Shown here one piece after another: positions 1 to 10,500 of a stretch of 64,000 nt of DNA. The notes under the pieces are model-generated. The model searched no databases. It was not told the DNA's origin and saw only the letters and a program-made list of their open reading frames with translations. The stretch comes from Trachythela sp. YZ-2020 (lineage: Eukaryota > Cnidaria > Anthozoa > Malacalcyonacea > Clavulariidae), in NCBI GenBank assembly GCA_016169945.1, contig JADLSH010000254.1:186001-250000 (forward strand). Reading direction: 5' to 3'. Position 1 is the first letter of the stretch. Every line of letters begins with the position of its first letter. The position numbers were made by a program, and so were the translations under genes.

Positions 1-187
1 TGTTTTGATAATATTTTGTTTTTATCAATAAATTTTGATAGTCGATTAGTCATAAGTCTTTCCAGCAATTTAGAAAAACAAACAAGAACTGATATTGGTC
101 GGTAATTTTCAAATTTCATTGCGTCATTAGCCTTAAAAATTGGTGTAATCAATGCAACTTTGAGATTATCTGGGATAATTCCAGTTC
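1..187 (-). pseudogene. Non-LTR retrotransposon (LINE) reverse transcriptase fragment
   Basis: The minus strand reads without a stop from 187 to the window edge. It contains an N-terminal reverse-transcriptase signature: IIPDNLKVALITPIFK, followed by a YRPISVL block and then a KLLERLMTNRLSKFI helix. This arrangement of RT motifs (fingers region, before the FADD active site) is typical of CR1/L2/RTE-like LINE polymerases, which copy their RNA at the target site. No start codon is present and the frame is lost beyond about 187, so it is a truncated relic or continues outside the window. The LINE class is inferred; no catalytic motif is visible here. Confidence 0.8.
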
Positions 188-1589
188 AAAATGGAGGGCA
201 TTTTTAGACGTAAAAATACCGCAAAAATTCGAGTTAACTATTTAATGTTGTTAATCACAACTTCAGTCAAGGTAAACCGTTATAAAGAAAGTAACAAGGG
301 TTTCTTATGCCTGTTATTTTCCGAAAATATCGGCCGCCATCTTGTTCGGGGGGGGGGGTGAATGCCTCTCGTTACCGCACTGGCTAAGAACATGGCGGCC
401 GGCCGACAAATTAAGAAAATAAAGGAAAAAAACAATTTCCCAAGAATAATGTCATTTGGAAATTCAAAATAGGAATAAAACAAGACGAGTTTGAGAGACT
501 GTGAATTTTCCACTCTATTTTAAAGTCATTATCAGACAGAATAGCGGCCGGTTACGCATTTTGCCTGAAGTGAGACCTCTGTATAGTGTCTACTCTGTGC
601 TGCGGATGATCCGTTAGCACCGTCACTCTATGGCACCGTTAAGTCCGTTTTCCACTTCAAACGTATCGTAAGACTCGTAGCGTGCCGTAGCATTTTCCTT
701 TGTGTCGAAGTCATTAGTTCTACCCGAGTGCTCAGGAAACAAAGAAATACGCTACGTTTTGCTACGATACCGCGTTTGAAGTGGAAAACGGCCTTTAACA
801 TCCCTCAACTTCCTCAATTAATTTGGTCAATTTGGTGTTTTAAGAGTTGCCTGCGGAGGAGGCTAAAATAGATCAATCCCAAAGTAAATTTCGTCCTTCA
901 TTATTTCAGTGTTCCAATTTATAAATTTTATATGAATGGAAATAGGAAATTTCATAGATGAATATTTAATAAACTGGACAAAACTTTATAGTTTCTTTTT
1001 TAATTGCTTTGATGTATAATTGAACAAGATAGCTATCTTAAACGTGTGAGTATATCGTTTCTAGAATATAAACCACGTAAATACGTGAATATTTTCACAG
1101 ACATCCTACACAATGTGGTCCAAGCATTGATGTAATCTCACGCATCAAGTGTTGATAGAGTCTTCGATCTGAAATATTTAAGTGCAAGGCGGAGTAGTGG
1201 TAACACTTTAATGAATTTTAAGTGGTATGTGCGCGAGTTATTTAGATGATGGACGGAAGGAGGGAGGGAGGGGGTTAACCCTGGGGGCAGTAAATTCACA
1301 CACAGCCACAGGGATATTGTCACATCTTGTCAACAATATATGTTCCAATAGCAAATTTGTTGCGGCAATTTGTTTTAACAAACTGTTATTTGTAGGTTTG
1401 CCTGGCGAATTTTTTTTTATCTATTTTGTAGAAAACACGTTTATTTATTCACAAAACTTTGCCTCCGTTTTAACAACTTGTCAACAAGCTGGGAACAAGC
1501 AGTGCGAACACAATTTGATAACAGCTTGTCGGAACAATCTTGTGGCAAGAAACAGCCAAATTGAAGTGTAAATCACAATTTTTTGTGAA
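188..1589. other. Intergenic, no gene recognised
   Basis: AT-rich sequence with no convincing coding region apart from the small inverted-repeat element at 638-799. Around 1330-1560 there are several short direct and inverted TTGTCAACAAG / CTTGTTAACA-like words, of the kind left by degenerate MITEs. A poly-G run of about 10 occurs near 350. Confidence 0.5.
638..799. mobile_element. MITE-like short inverted-repeat element
   Basis: About 160 bp bounded by imperfect terminal inverted repeats of about 25 bp: GTTAAGTCCGTTTTCCACTT on the left and its inverse (AAGTGGAAAACGGCCTTTAAC) on the right. No coding capacity. The superfamily is not determinable because no clean target duplication is visible. 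Confidence 0.6.
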
Positions 1590-2084
1590 TTTCCTGGTTT
1601 GTCCACCTTTGGGAAACATGGCTAGGAAACAATGTTTCCTGATTTGTCCACCTTCGGGAAACATGACTAGGAAACAATGTTTCCTGGTTTGCCCACCTTT
1701 GGGAAACATGGCTGGGAAACAATGTTTCCTGGTTTGTCCGCCTTTGGGAAACATGTATAGGAAACAATGTTTCCTGGTTTGTCCACCTTCAGGAAACATG
1801 ACTAGGAAACAATGTTTCCTGGTTTGTCCACCTTCGAGAAACATGGCTAGGAAACAATGTTTCCTGGTTTGTCCACCTTCGGGAAACATGGCTAGGAAAC
1901 AATGTTTCCTGGTTTGTCCATCTTTGGGAAACATGGCTAGGAAACAATGTTTCCTGGTTTGTCCACCTTCTGGAAACATGGCTAGGAAACAATGTTTCCT
2001 GGTTTGTCCACCTTCTGGAAACATGGCTAGGAAACAATGTTTCCTGGTTTGTCCATCTTCGGGAAACATGGCTACGAAACAAGG
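1590..2084. repeat. 45-bp minisatellite, about 11 units
   Basis: Tandem array with a 45-bp period, for example unit starts at 1621, 1666 and 1711. Each unit carries the palindrome AGGAAACAATGTTTCCT and a TTTGTCCACCTT spacer. Because 45 is a multiple of 3 and stops are rare, both strands are open: a 15-residue FPxGGQTRKHCFLAM-type repeat on minus and a GNMARKQCFLVCPP repeat on plus. Neither frame has a convincing ATG or flanking domain, so I treat the openness as a by-product of repetition. Confidence 0.9.
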
Positions 2085-4026
2085 TATCTGCAATAATGCT
2101 TCTCGGTTCACCTTTGTGATAATTTTATTGTGTAACGAAGACATCTGTCTAACACCGTTGTCTTCGTAAGCTGTATACTTGAAACCTGGCTTTATCGCTA
2201 GTATATATAGAAAGTCCTCGGTCAAAAATTAAAATAATATTTATGAATCCTCACAGCGTACGGATTTAGCTTTTTGTTGTTAGACCAGACATGTGTTTAC
2301 TTGTGGAGGAATGATATGGCTACTTCACAACCACAAACCATAAGGGGTGATATTCTGAATAAACACCGCAAAAATGAATTTTTAAATTTCAACAGATATG
2401 GAAAATGTTAAAATTTAAAATGTGATGGAAGACTCACTGGTCTCAAAAGAAGACTGGATAGCGCAATTGTTCACTGGCGCAGGAAATGAAGAAATCATGT
2501 CAGCGGAAACAGATATCTGTAGAGGTTATTGGACGGAGCCCGAGATTCTGCAGCGGTATTTTGCGTGAAATTACAAAAAGGCAGGAATTTTTTTAGATTT
2601 TGATTAATTTTTGTTTGTTGTAAATATATAGTTTTCCCACGAAAGTTTAATAAAAAATATTCGCATAAAAATACTTTTGCACCACAATATCTTCAAAGAG
2701 CATTCCGCCCCATCTTATTTTACCGGAATATTCCGATGACGAAAATAGCAAACGTAATGACCAAGGCAGAATCTTAATGACCGGCGGCCGGCAATATATT
2801 TTATCATATCATCTGATTTGAAATATCTCGGAGCTCTTTAACAAAGAAATCCAACACCCGGATGAAAACTATATGTACTGGATTGAACAGAGTTTTGAGT
2901 GAGGTCCTGAGACAAAATTCTATCCGAACGAAGAAAACTTGAAAAGGGGTTCACGCGGTAGCGAGGGGCATAGGGGGGGGGGGCGTGCACCACAATGAAA
3001 CTTTCTTCAGTGACCTTTTCTTCATCTAAAACATGCCAAAAGTGTCTTTTTCTAATAGACGAGATGTCCTTAAGACGCTAAGGCAAAGATGTTCCTCGGG
3101 ATTGCAAGATCCCACTTTTTAGACAAATTTTATGTCAGAAATAAATATCCCCTTGTATTACAATTTGAAAAGGAAAATAGATAATAAAATCACTGTTGCT
3201 TACGATTTCCACTTGTGATAAAAAGTGCTTAACTATAGTGTTATGTGGGCTACAATCTTCTCTTATACCCAACACTAAACATTAGGAGGTAAACTCTACA
3301 TTTTTTTAAAATGAGCTATGTTTGAAAGCTTTGTCTAAAAAGTGAAACAAAATAACGTATATCTGTTTCACACGGAATAATTCACTTGGCTGTGGTATCT
3401 TGAATGAAATTTTATTGTTACTTAATTGTGTCGGCAATATGCGTTGGCTAAAAGTTATCAATTTTGCCACAGTTATCTGTAGTTTGGAAAAATAGAATGT
3501 AAACAAGGGCAAAACCTCTATGAATGATTTAATGTTTAGTGAGGAGGCATACCGCATTAATGCTGTTGATATTTAGAATTAGAGTCAGTCATTTTATAGT
3601 AAATCAATTATATAATTCAAATTTAAGCTACATTCAAATAGCTACACCTTTTTTGCATACGAAAGTTAACACTATAACACTAACTACATACGCAATCTAT
3701 TTTTAATACACATTTTATCTTTTTGAAACTTATTTATTCTGATGCAACGAAGGTGAGCCGCTTATCAGGGCCTAATCTGAAAATAAAATTGCATTCCACG
3801 TAGCAAAAACACCATGGAAAGTTTAGTATAACATTTTTTAAGGAGCATAAGGGAATATCTTTAGTTAAAATGATATATAATGACTTGGGTTAAACCATTG
3901 AACAAACTATGTTTGCCACAACAGCATGTTGTCAAACGGAGAAAATGAATATTTTTTGGACAGGTGTCTTTTGGCTTTCGCGTGTAAGATTGTTTGAACA
4001 CAACTTTAGTTCTTATCAATGAAACA
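2085..4026. other. Intergenic, nothing recognised
   Basis: AT-rich, with no domain-like ORF on either strand and no clear inverted or tandem repeat. It contains one poly-G tract near 2980. Confidence 0.5.
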
Positions 4027-4033
4027 TATAAAT
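4027..4033 (+). promoter_or_regulatory. Possible TATA box of the GPRRG-repeat gene
   Basis: TATAAAT lies 93 bp upstream of the ATG at 4126 on the same strand. Position and match fit a core promoter, but such words are common in AT-rich DNA. Confidence 0.3.
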
Positions 4034-4125
4034 TTTTAAAACGAATTTCGTGGGCGCCAAGAAGCATAAAAGAAGCAACCGTTAAACAAGGAAATTTAAA
4101 CCAGTCTTTCATTCAACAAGACAGC

Positions 4126-4991
4126 ATGGCATCGTTGTATAGAATAATTTTCGTTGCAATTAGTTGCATTTTCTTAGCAGAATGCCGGCATGTAGAAAGT
4201 CGTAAAGAAAACGACTTGTTTAAAGCGTTTGAGAATGTCTACAGCGATTCTGAGGGACCGCGATTGGGCGACGAGGTCGTCGAGTTAGAAGAAACGGGGC
4301 CATGACGAGGTAGAGAGATAACGCTTGGCCCAAGACGAGGACGGGATGAAATTATCGAACTAGATGAAGATGATGAGGGACCACGGCGTGGCAGAGACGA
4401 AATAACGGGTCCACGAAAGGGGAGAGATGAAAGCGACCTAGACGCGGCAGAGACGAAATTATAGGCCCTAGACGTGGTAGGGATGAAATAAGTGGATCGA
4501 CGCGGCAGAGACGAAATTATTATAGGCCCTAGACGTGGTAGGGATGAGTGGACCTAGACGCGGCAGAGAAGAAAATTATAGGCCCTAGACGTGGTAGGGA
4601 TGAAATAAGTGGACCTAGACGCGGCAGAGACGAAATTATAGGCCCTAGACGTGGTAGGGATGAAATAAGTGGACCTAGACGCGGCAGAGACGAAATTATA
4701 GGCCCTAGACGTGGTAGGGATGAAATAAGCGGACCTAGACGCGGCAGAGACGAAATTATAGGCCCTAGACGTGGTAGGGATGAAATAAGTGGACCTAGAC
4801 GCGGCAGAGACGAAATTACAGGTCCCAGACGAGGCAGAGACGAGATCACAGGCCCTAGACGAGGCAGAGATGAAATTACAGGCCCTAGACGAGGCAGAGA
4901 CGAGATCACAGGACCTCGACGTGGAAGAGATGAAATTTTTAGCCCAAGAAGAGGACGAGACGAAATCACCGGACCACGCGGGCACGAATGA
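4126..4991 (+). pseudogene. Secreted tandem-repeat prepropeptide (GPRRGRDEI repeats), disrupted; neuropeptide-like
   Basis: The ATG at 4126 starts a good signal peptide (MASLYRIIFVAISCIFLAEC), then a short acidic/basic pro-region, then repeats of the ten-residue unit GPRRGRDEI[I/S/T] separated early on by acidic spacers (VVELEE, ELDEDDE). A TGA at 4303-4305 sits where an arginine CGA is expected within the first full repeat. Small indels between about 4425 and 4550 change frame. From about 4578 the frame is again clean for 13 units, ending in GPRGHE and a TGA at 4989. Many anthozoan neuropeptide precursors share this layout (signal peptide, many Gly-basic peptide copies, acidic N-flanks), and GPRG-type repeats are known from sea-anemone PRGamide precursors. 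A GPRR-amide product would follow by analogy, but this is inference. The breaks may be real or may be consensus errors in a tandem repeat. Confidence 0.55.
4320..4985 (+). repeat. 30/60-bp coding minisatellite
   Basis: 30-bp units arranged as alternating 60-bp dimers (TAGACGCGGCAGAGACGAAAT then TAGACGTGGTAGGGATGAAAT). Several consecutive 60-bp dimers between 4575 and 4800 are almost identical, so they expanded recently. The array encodes the GPRRGRDEI repeats above. Confidence 0.9.
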
Positions 4992-5237
4992 ACCGGACCT
5001 CGTAGAGAAAAATAGATGCACCAGAACGTTAAGGAATAAATGAGGTTGGAATATCTAACCAGAAACTAACATTTAAAACGAGACAATTAATCTATATGTA
5101 CTCAATATGTGAAATAGCCAATGCTATATTGTTACAAAATTGTTTTCTCATAGTCATTTTCGAAATAATGAATTGTAATGTAATGAAATAATGACAAGAC
5201 ACTTACAATGTTATTAACAGAATAATGCTGATCTTCT

Positions 5238-5243
5238 AATAAA
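5238..5243 (+). promoter_or_regulatory. Possible polyadenylation signal
   Basis: AATAAA about 250 bp downstream of the final stop (4991) of the repeat precursor, on the same strand. Confidence 0.35.
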
Positions 5244-5611
5244 GTATAGTACTTTGTGAATATATTTATTGACTATATATGGGCTACATTACTGTGTCTG
5301 AACTACCTGAAAACGACTTAAGAATATATACTACCTACACTGGTCTTCCACGTTTGGAATATTATTTTATTTTAAAACATATATATGTTTATAAATTCTA
5401 AAACTGGGTTAATTCTGACCTAAAATTTGATTCTAATTCACTTTTGATCTGTGTGTTTTGCATGCCTGATTTTACAAAATATCGTAAAATAAATTATTAA
5501 ATAACCAAACCAGGGGCAACCTCATTGCTGGGGGTGCCCGCACAAAATAACAACCTCAACAATTTGGTCAAAATAGGTAGAGTATCGACTTGAAGCAAAC
5601 TATATACCGGC

Positions 5612-5988
5612 CCGGGTGACGCAAAAGAAAGTACGACTGTTTGATTTAGTATAACTTAAAAACTAAACGAGGAATTACACTTAAACAAGTTTCATTGCAT
5701 TCAGCGATGTCTAACTTACATTTTGATACGAATGGAAACGAATAATGCTCTAATGGTTATCAAATTAGTTTTATTAATAGGCCATTTTTAGCTAATTCTC
5801 GACACTTCAAGAAATGTTTAGTCAAGTTTAAACGCAGCTATCTCGGTCAATATTGCATGAAAATGCACATGGCATATATCAAAATTTAAGTTGGACATCG
5901 CTGAATGCAAAGAAACTTGTTTATGTAATAGCTCTTAGTTTTAGTTTATACTAAATCAAACAGTCGTACTTTTTTTTGCGCCACCCGG
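5612..5988. mobile_element. MITE with about 110-bp terminal inverted repeats
   Basis: Left end CCGGGTGACGCAAAAGAAAG... and right end the inverse (...TTTTTTTGCGCCACCCGG). Pairing continues inwards through GTACGACTGTTTGATTTAGT and TCATTGCATTCAGCGATGTC. No ORF. It is a snapback-type non-autonomous DNA element; the superfamily is not assigned. Confidence 0.85.
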
Positions 5989-6268
5989 TACAACGTAACG
6001 AACAGTGCGATAAAATGTTGGTAAGATGAAAGACAATTCGTTCACGATCCATGAGGCTCTCGAGCCAAGGAGAGTTTTGTGACATATTATCAAAAGGCCG
6101 TATTGTTCAATATATGGTAGCATATTGTGTGTGTGTTATGCGCATCCAGACAATCGGGTATGGAATTTCAATATACTGTATGAGTGAAAACCTGGACTCT
6201 TCTCCCCAATCAAAAAAGGTAGGGATTCCACCCATGGTATATTATTCGGTACATTGATGTTTTTATTA

Positions 6269-6665
6269 ACAAAGGCTACAAGATAAACCTATAGGCCAGG
6301 CCTGTATCCGTCTACAATTCAACCAACAAAGGCTACAAGATAAACCTATAGGCCCATAAACCTATCCGTCTAAGCAAAAACTCAACAAACAACTAATTTA
6401 TAGCATATTTCACTCATCATTATACAATGTAAATCAATCTTACTTAACAAAGGCTACAAGATAAAACCTATAGGCCAAGTAAAACCTATCCGTCTACAAA
6501 ATTCAACTCAACAAACTAATTTATAGCATATACTACTCATCATTGAGTACAATGCAAATCATAAAACCTTATAGGCCATAAACCTATCCGTCTACAAAAT
6601 TCAACTCAACAACCAATTTATAGCATATTTCACTCAACATTATACAATGTAAATCAATCTTACTT
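6269..6665. repeat. Irregular tandem duplication
   Basis: Three to four imperfect units starting AACAAAGGCTACAAGATAAA (6269, 6327, 6445, partial near 6560). They share the words CCTATCCGTCTA and CAATTTATAGCATATTTCACTC. Unit lengths vary (58-118 bp), so this is a mutated local duplication and not a regular satellite. Confidence 0.7.
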
Positions 6666-6888
6666 ATCATATATAGTTAACATATAATACACATAGATAT
6701 AGTCTTTCTACTTTGTACAAGTTCTCCTTTCACCTTACTGTTGGACAGTTGCAAGATTCAATATCTTCCAATTGAAAGAGCCAGCGACTATTTATGTACA
6801 GGTATTCCTTGATAGATTAGAAATAGTTTAGGTTAGGTTTAGGCAGTATGGTATATAAGTGTAGGCAGTATGGTATATATGCCGAATT

Positions 6889-7326
6889 GTCATGAGGCCA
6901 GTGTTGCTTTATGGAGCTGAAATGTAGGTGCTGAGGAAGAGAGATTATTAGAGAGGACTGAGATGAGAATGTACGATGGATGTAAGGAATATCACACTGA
7001 GAACATCTTGCAAATGAGGAGGTTGGAAGAAGAGCTGAAGTAGAAAGCATGGTGAAGAAAGTAGACGAAAGAATTAGATTAGAATTGCTGATTGAAAATT
7101 AGCTAAGAGAGCATGAAAGTAATCTGTAAAGGGGAAAAGATCCAGAGAAAGACAAAGGATAAGATGGAGTGATGGAATTAAGAAGATCATGGAAGAAAAA
7201 CAGCTGGAATAGAAAGCATATTCAAGAAGCAAGAATGAGATACGAGAGCATAGAAGGAACTCTAAGAAAAAAATATCCAGAGGAAGACAAAGCATAAAAC
7301 GGAATTACGAAGATTATGGAAGAGAC
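6889..7326 (+). pseudogene. Decayed LINE reverse transcriptase C-terminus
   Basis: The plus strand encodes VMRPVLLYGAEM followed by a TEMRM-like block and the basic RERQRIRWSDGIKKIMEE tail, with several stops and frame changes. The RPVLLYGAE-WxLRK-TEMRM order is characteristic of the thumb/C-terminal part of RTE/R2-like LINE polymerases. The last about 110 bp repeat the GRQRI...KIMEE segment. It abuts the 3' end of MIB1 and may lie in its 3' UTR. Confidence 0.65.
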
Positions 7327-7359
7327 TGACCTTACAGTAGTTGAAGCACTTTGTTCCGC

Positions 7360-7500
7360 TCAGAAAAGCAATATTCTTTTCTCAACAGGCTTTCTGCAGA
7401 TAGGGCATTCATGCATACGATCTCCACACAGTTGACATGTTCCATGACCACAGAGAAACACCAAGTTCTTCCTCTTGTCCAAGCACACAGGACATTGGGT
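7360..7500 (-). CDS. MIB1: MIB1 exon 23 (RING 3 and stop)
   Basis: Residues 937-982: [40 protein letters not shown], then RILLF and TGA. RING 3 supplies the main ligase activity in this family. TCTTCAG acceptor. Confidence 0.97.
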   Translation of the reverse strand, partial: TQCPVCLDKRKNLVFLCGHGTCQLCGDRMHECPICRKPVEKRILLF

Positions 7501-10500
7501 CTGAAGAGATTAAGTTTATATATAAGTAACACGGGTTTACTGCTGACTACCAACACGTCAAGTAACAAGAGCGCAAAAACGAAATCAGGGGCGAAAGCGA
7601 GGTGCATCTATGATAGCAGTTCTTTACTATTAATTTGGCGGAACATATATAGCATATGTTAACATATATAGCACTGCTTAAGGTATGCACAGTTACTGCT
7701 ATTACTACATACTCACTAAAGTTTCATAATCAGCCTACCATATACATGCCATACATTTTATATATCATAATTTGTAGCTCAACAAAACTGCGTTCTTAAT
7801 ACGTTTTCTATATTGTATCTCAGTCTATTATATCATTATCTACTATTGCATTGTAACCATTTTATGTTTCGATTTTAACTTAACTGTTCTATTTCCTAAA
7901 GTTAAAATATTCTATCAGTTCTAAACTGTTCTACCTAGAAGTCCAGCAGAGACCATCCCTTATTGCCACAGTGTTACTACGGGAGGAAACCGGGTTGTTC
8001 TAAGAAAACCTGAGGTGTTTGCTAGAGTCAAACTGGAAGCACTCTTCTCACATGTGACTGAAGAAACACTATTATCAGACAACTGCATATTTCAGGAATC
8101 GATTCTCGGTCATAATAATAATCTTACTTGTTCTTTAATCTCTTGTAACTGTTGTTTTATTGTACCAATATCATGTTGGGTTAGTTCTCTCTTTGGAGAA
8201 CACGTCGTGAATTAGTTCTTCTGGTTCTACAAATACAGTTTATCATCACATATTAGTCAACAAATATTAAGTGTAGTACTGTTGTAACTGCTACTGAGGT
8301 GGGGTGAGGGATGGGGTGAGTGTGAAGGAAAGTAGGATGGTGTTGTAAAGTGGGGGGGGGGGGGCTAGAGGGGGTGAAGGAGGGCAGTGTCACCGTTCCA
8401 ACAAATGCAACATGAAAAAAAAATTGCTCGACAATTGAAATGAATTCATTTGGTATATATTATTTTCGGTTTGTCACCCCCTGTTCACTATTTGGGAAAA
8501 TGTGCACAATTGATGCACTTTATAGGTGCCTGAAATCGTGAATGAGCATACATGGGGGCCCCATGTTGCCCCCCACCTCCGCCTCCACCTCGTCTCGGAG
8601 GCCCTGGTTGCAGTAATCGAACCTCGGTCACAGAGGTGAAAGGCAAATGCACTAATCACTGTTCTAATAACACCCCGTGGCATCAAGCTATACCTCTTCC
8701 TCCACAGCAGACAATAAATGGAATGGACTTTTGAATCACTTCTTGACATTGGATACATTTCTTTATCAACGCTGCACAACCTGCAAAAAATTGAGCAGAG
8801 AGAATTCATTAAATGTGTCCGTAGTGGCCAAGTTTAATGACGTTACATAGTAACCAATATTAATATCATAGGAACCGCGCGCAGTCTGGGCACGACTCAT
8901 GCCCAGTGAACTCTAAGTAAACTGGAACGTTAACTCCTATGATCAAGTCCTATGATTCGTTGAAGCCAAGCTAGTTTTTCTGAGTTTTGAGTTGAAATAC
9001 TTAACGTCGAACATTGGGCTGTATATGAAATTGAAGCTATTAAAAAGTTCTATTTGATATAAAAACGTCAAGACTTTAGGCAAAATGGAAATACTTAAAA
9101 AATACAAAAACAACCGCAATTTTGTAAAATACGGCAAATTTTCCCTCAAACTTTTAAATATTTCCCTTGTACCTAAAAAGTCTTGAAGTTTTAATATATA
9201 AATATAACTTCTTAATAGCTTCAATTTCATATACAGCCCAATGTTCGGCGTTAAGTATTTCAACTCAAAACTCAGAAAAACTGAATTAAGCTGGCTTCAA
9301 TTCCCCCCCCCCTGCGTTAGCGTTCCAGTCTATTATAGTTCAATGCTCATGCCCACAAGGGTCGGATACAGAGAGTGACAAGCAGGCTCACAATCTCGTA
9401 CCCGAGCCTGCGATCCTTGGCAGGCTCATTGCTCATTAGCTAACATATAGCCAACCGCGGTATTACTTTGCTGGGAGAAGAATACAGTACATGCCAAAGG
9501 TCAATTTTTTCCTTCTCATCAAATAAGCGAATTTCGGTGTGATAAGGTGCAGACGTTCGGTGGCCAGGTCCTGACTGGACATGCTCACGTGATTCGGACC
9601 TGAATCCAAGTAACTCAAATCCCTAGACCATTCGCGGACCACATGCACGAATTGCGACTTGCACGAAATTTTTTTTTCCTGCTCGTGTCGAAATTTTTTT
9701 TACCTCTCATCCTTTGCACGAGTTAAATTGGGAGATATAAAACATACCTTTAAAGGAAGAGGTGGTGAGGTGTATGAGGCTGTGGGTGGGTCCTCCCCCA
9801 GAAATTTTTGAATTCTTGAGCCTCTGTGGCTCGATTTCTTGCATTTTTTTATAGTGACATCTTTTTAATATATCTCATCTAGACAGAATTTTTTACTTCA
9901 CACTGCAGGAATTTTTTTTTGCAAATTTAATCTTGCATGATTTTTTTTCCTTTCATTTTCCCTTGTGCGAATTTTTTTTTGCTTTCCCCAGCCCCATCAC
10001 TTTTCTAATGGCCCGCCCTTAAGACAACAGTAAACAGCAAACGTACCGCTGCACGCATTCATATGTTGACATGGAGCAAACAACACACTTGCTTTTTGAT
10101 CTGAACACACCATACATTCTTCAATCTGAAAACATAATTCGAACGATGATTAATAAAATGTAACAAGTAACACACTAAATTATGAGTTCACGGCAACTGG
10201 GTAGAATATCAGATATGTTTTGGTAGTCTGGTTTACGCAACTGTGAATGTATCCCTGGAACCAATTATGCGATCATCATGCTTTGAATAGAGATGACGGT
10301 AGTTTTCTACCACAAGAGTACTGTATGTTCATCTTGTTGGCCGACAACGTCATCTCTCGAGTATACAGGGAGCTACATTGCGACTTTAGATCACCCTTGC
10401 TGAAGACACTAGACTGGAATGTCGAAACGTTGGGTCGTGAATGTAATTTGTTCCGGGATTGCATTCATTTACTTAAACCAGAGTAGCGAAACATGTCTGA

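Noticed and set aside
1470..2225. Long minus-strand frame over the 45-bp repeat, and its plus-strand partner at 1540-2169
   Set aside because: The minus frame begins at TTG, and neither frame has a supporting domain or non-repeat coding sequence; openness follows from a 45-bp unit lacking stops.
7332..7607. 91-codon minus frame over the last MIB1 exon
   Set aside because: Out of frame with RING 3; the true frame gives [18 protein letters not shown] and the RILLF stop.
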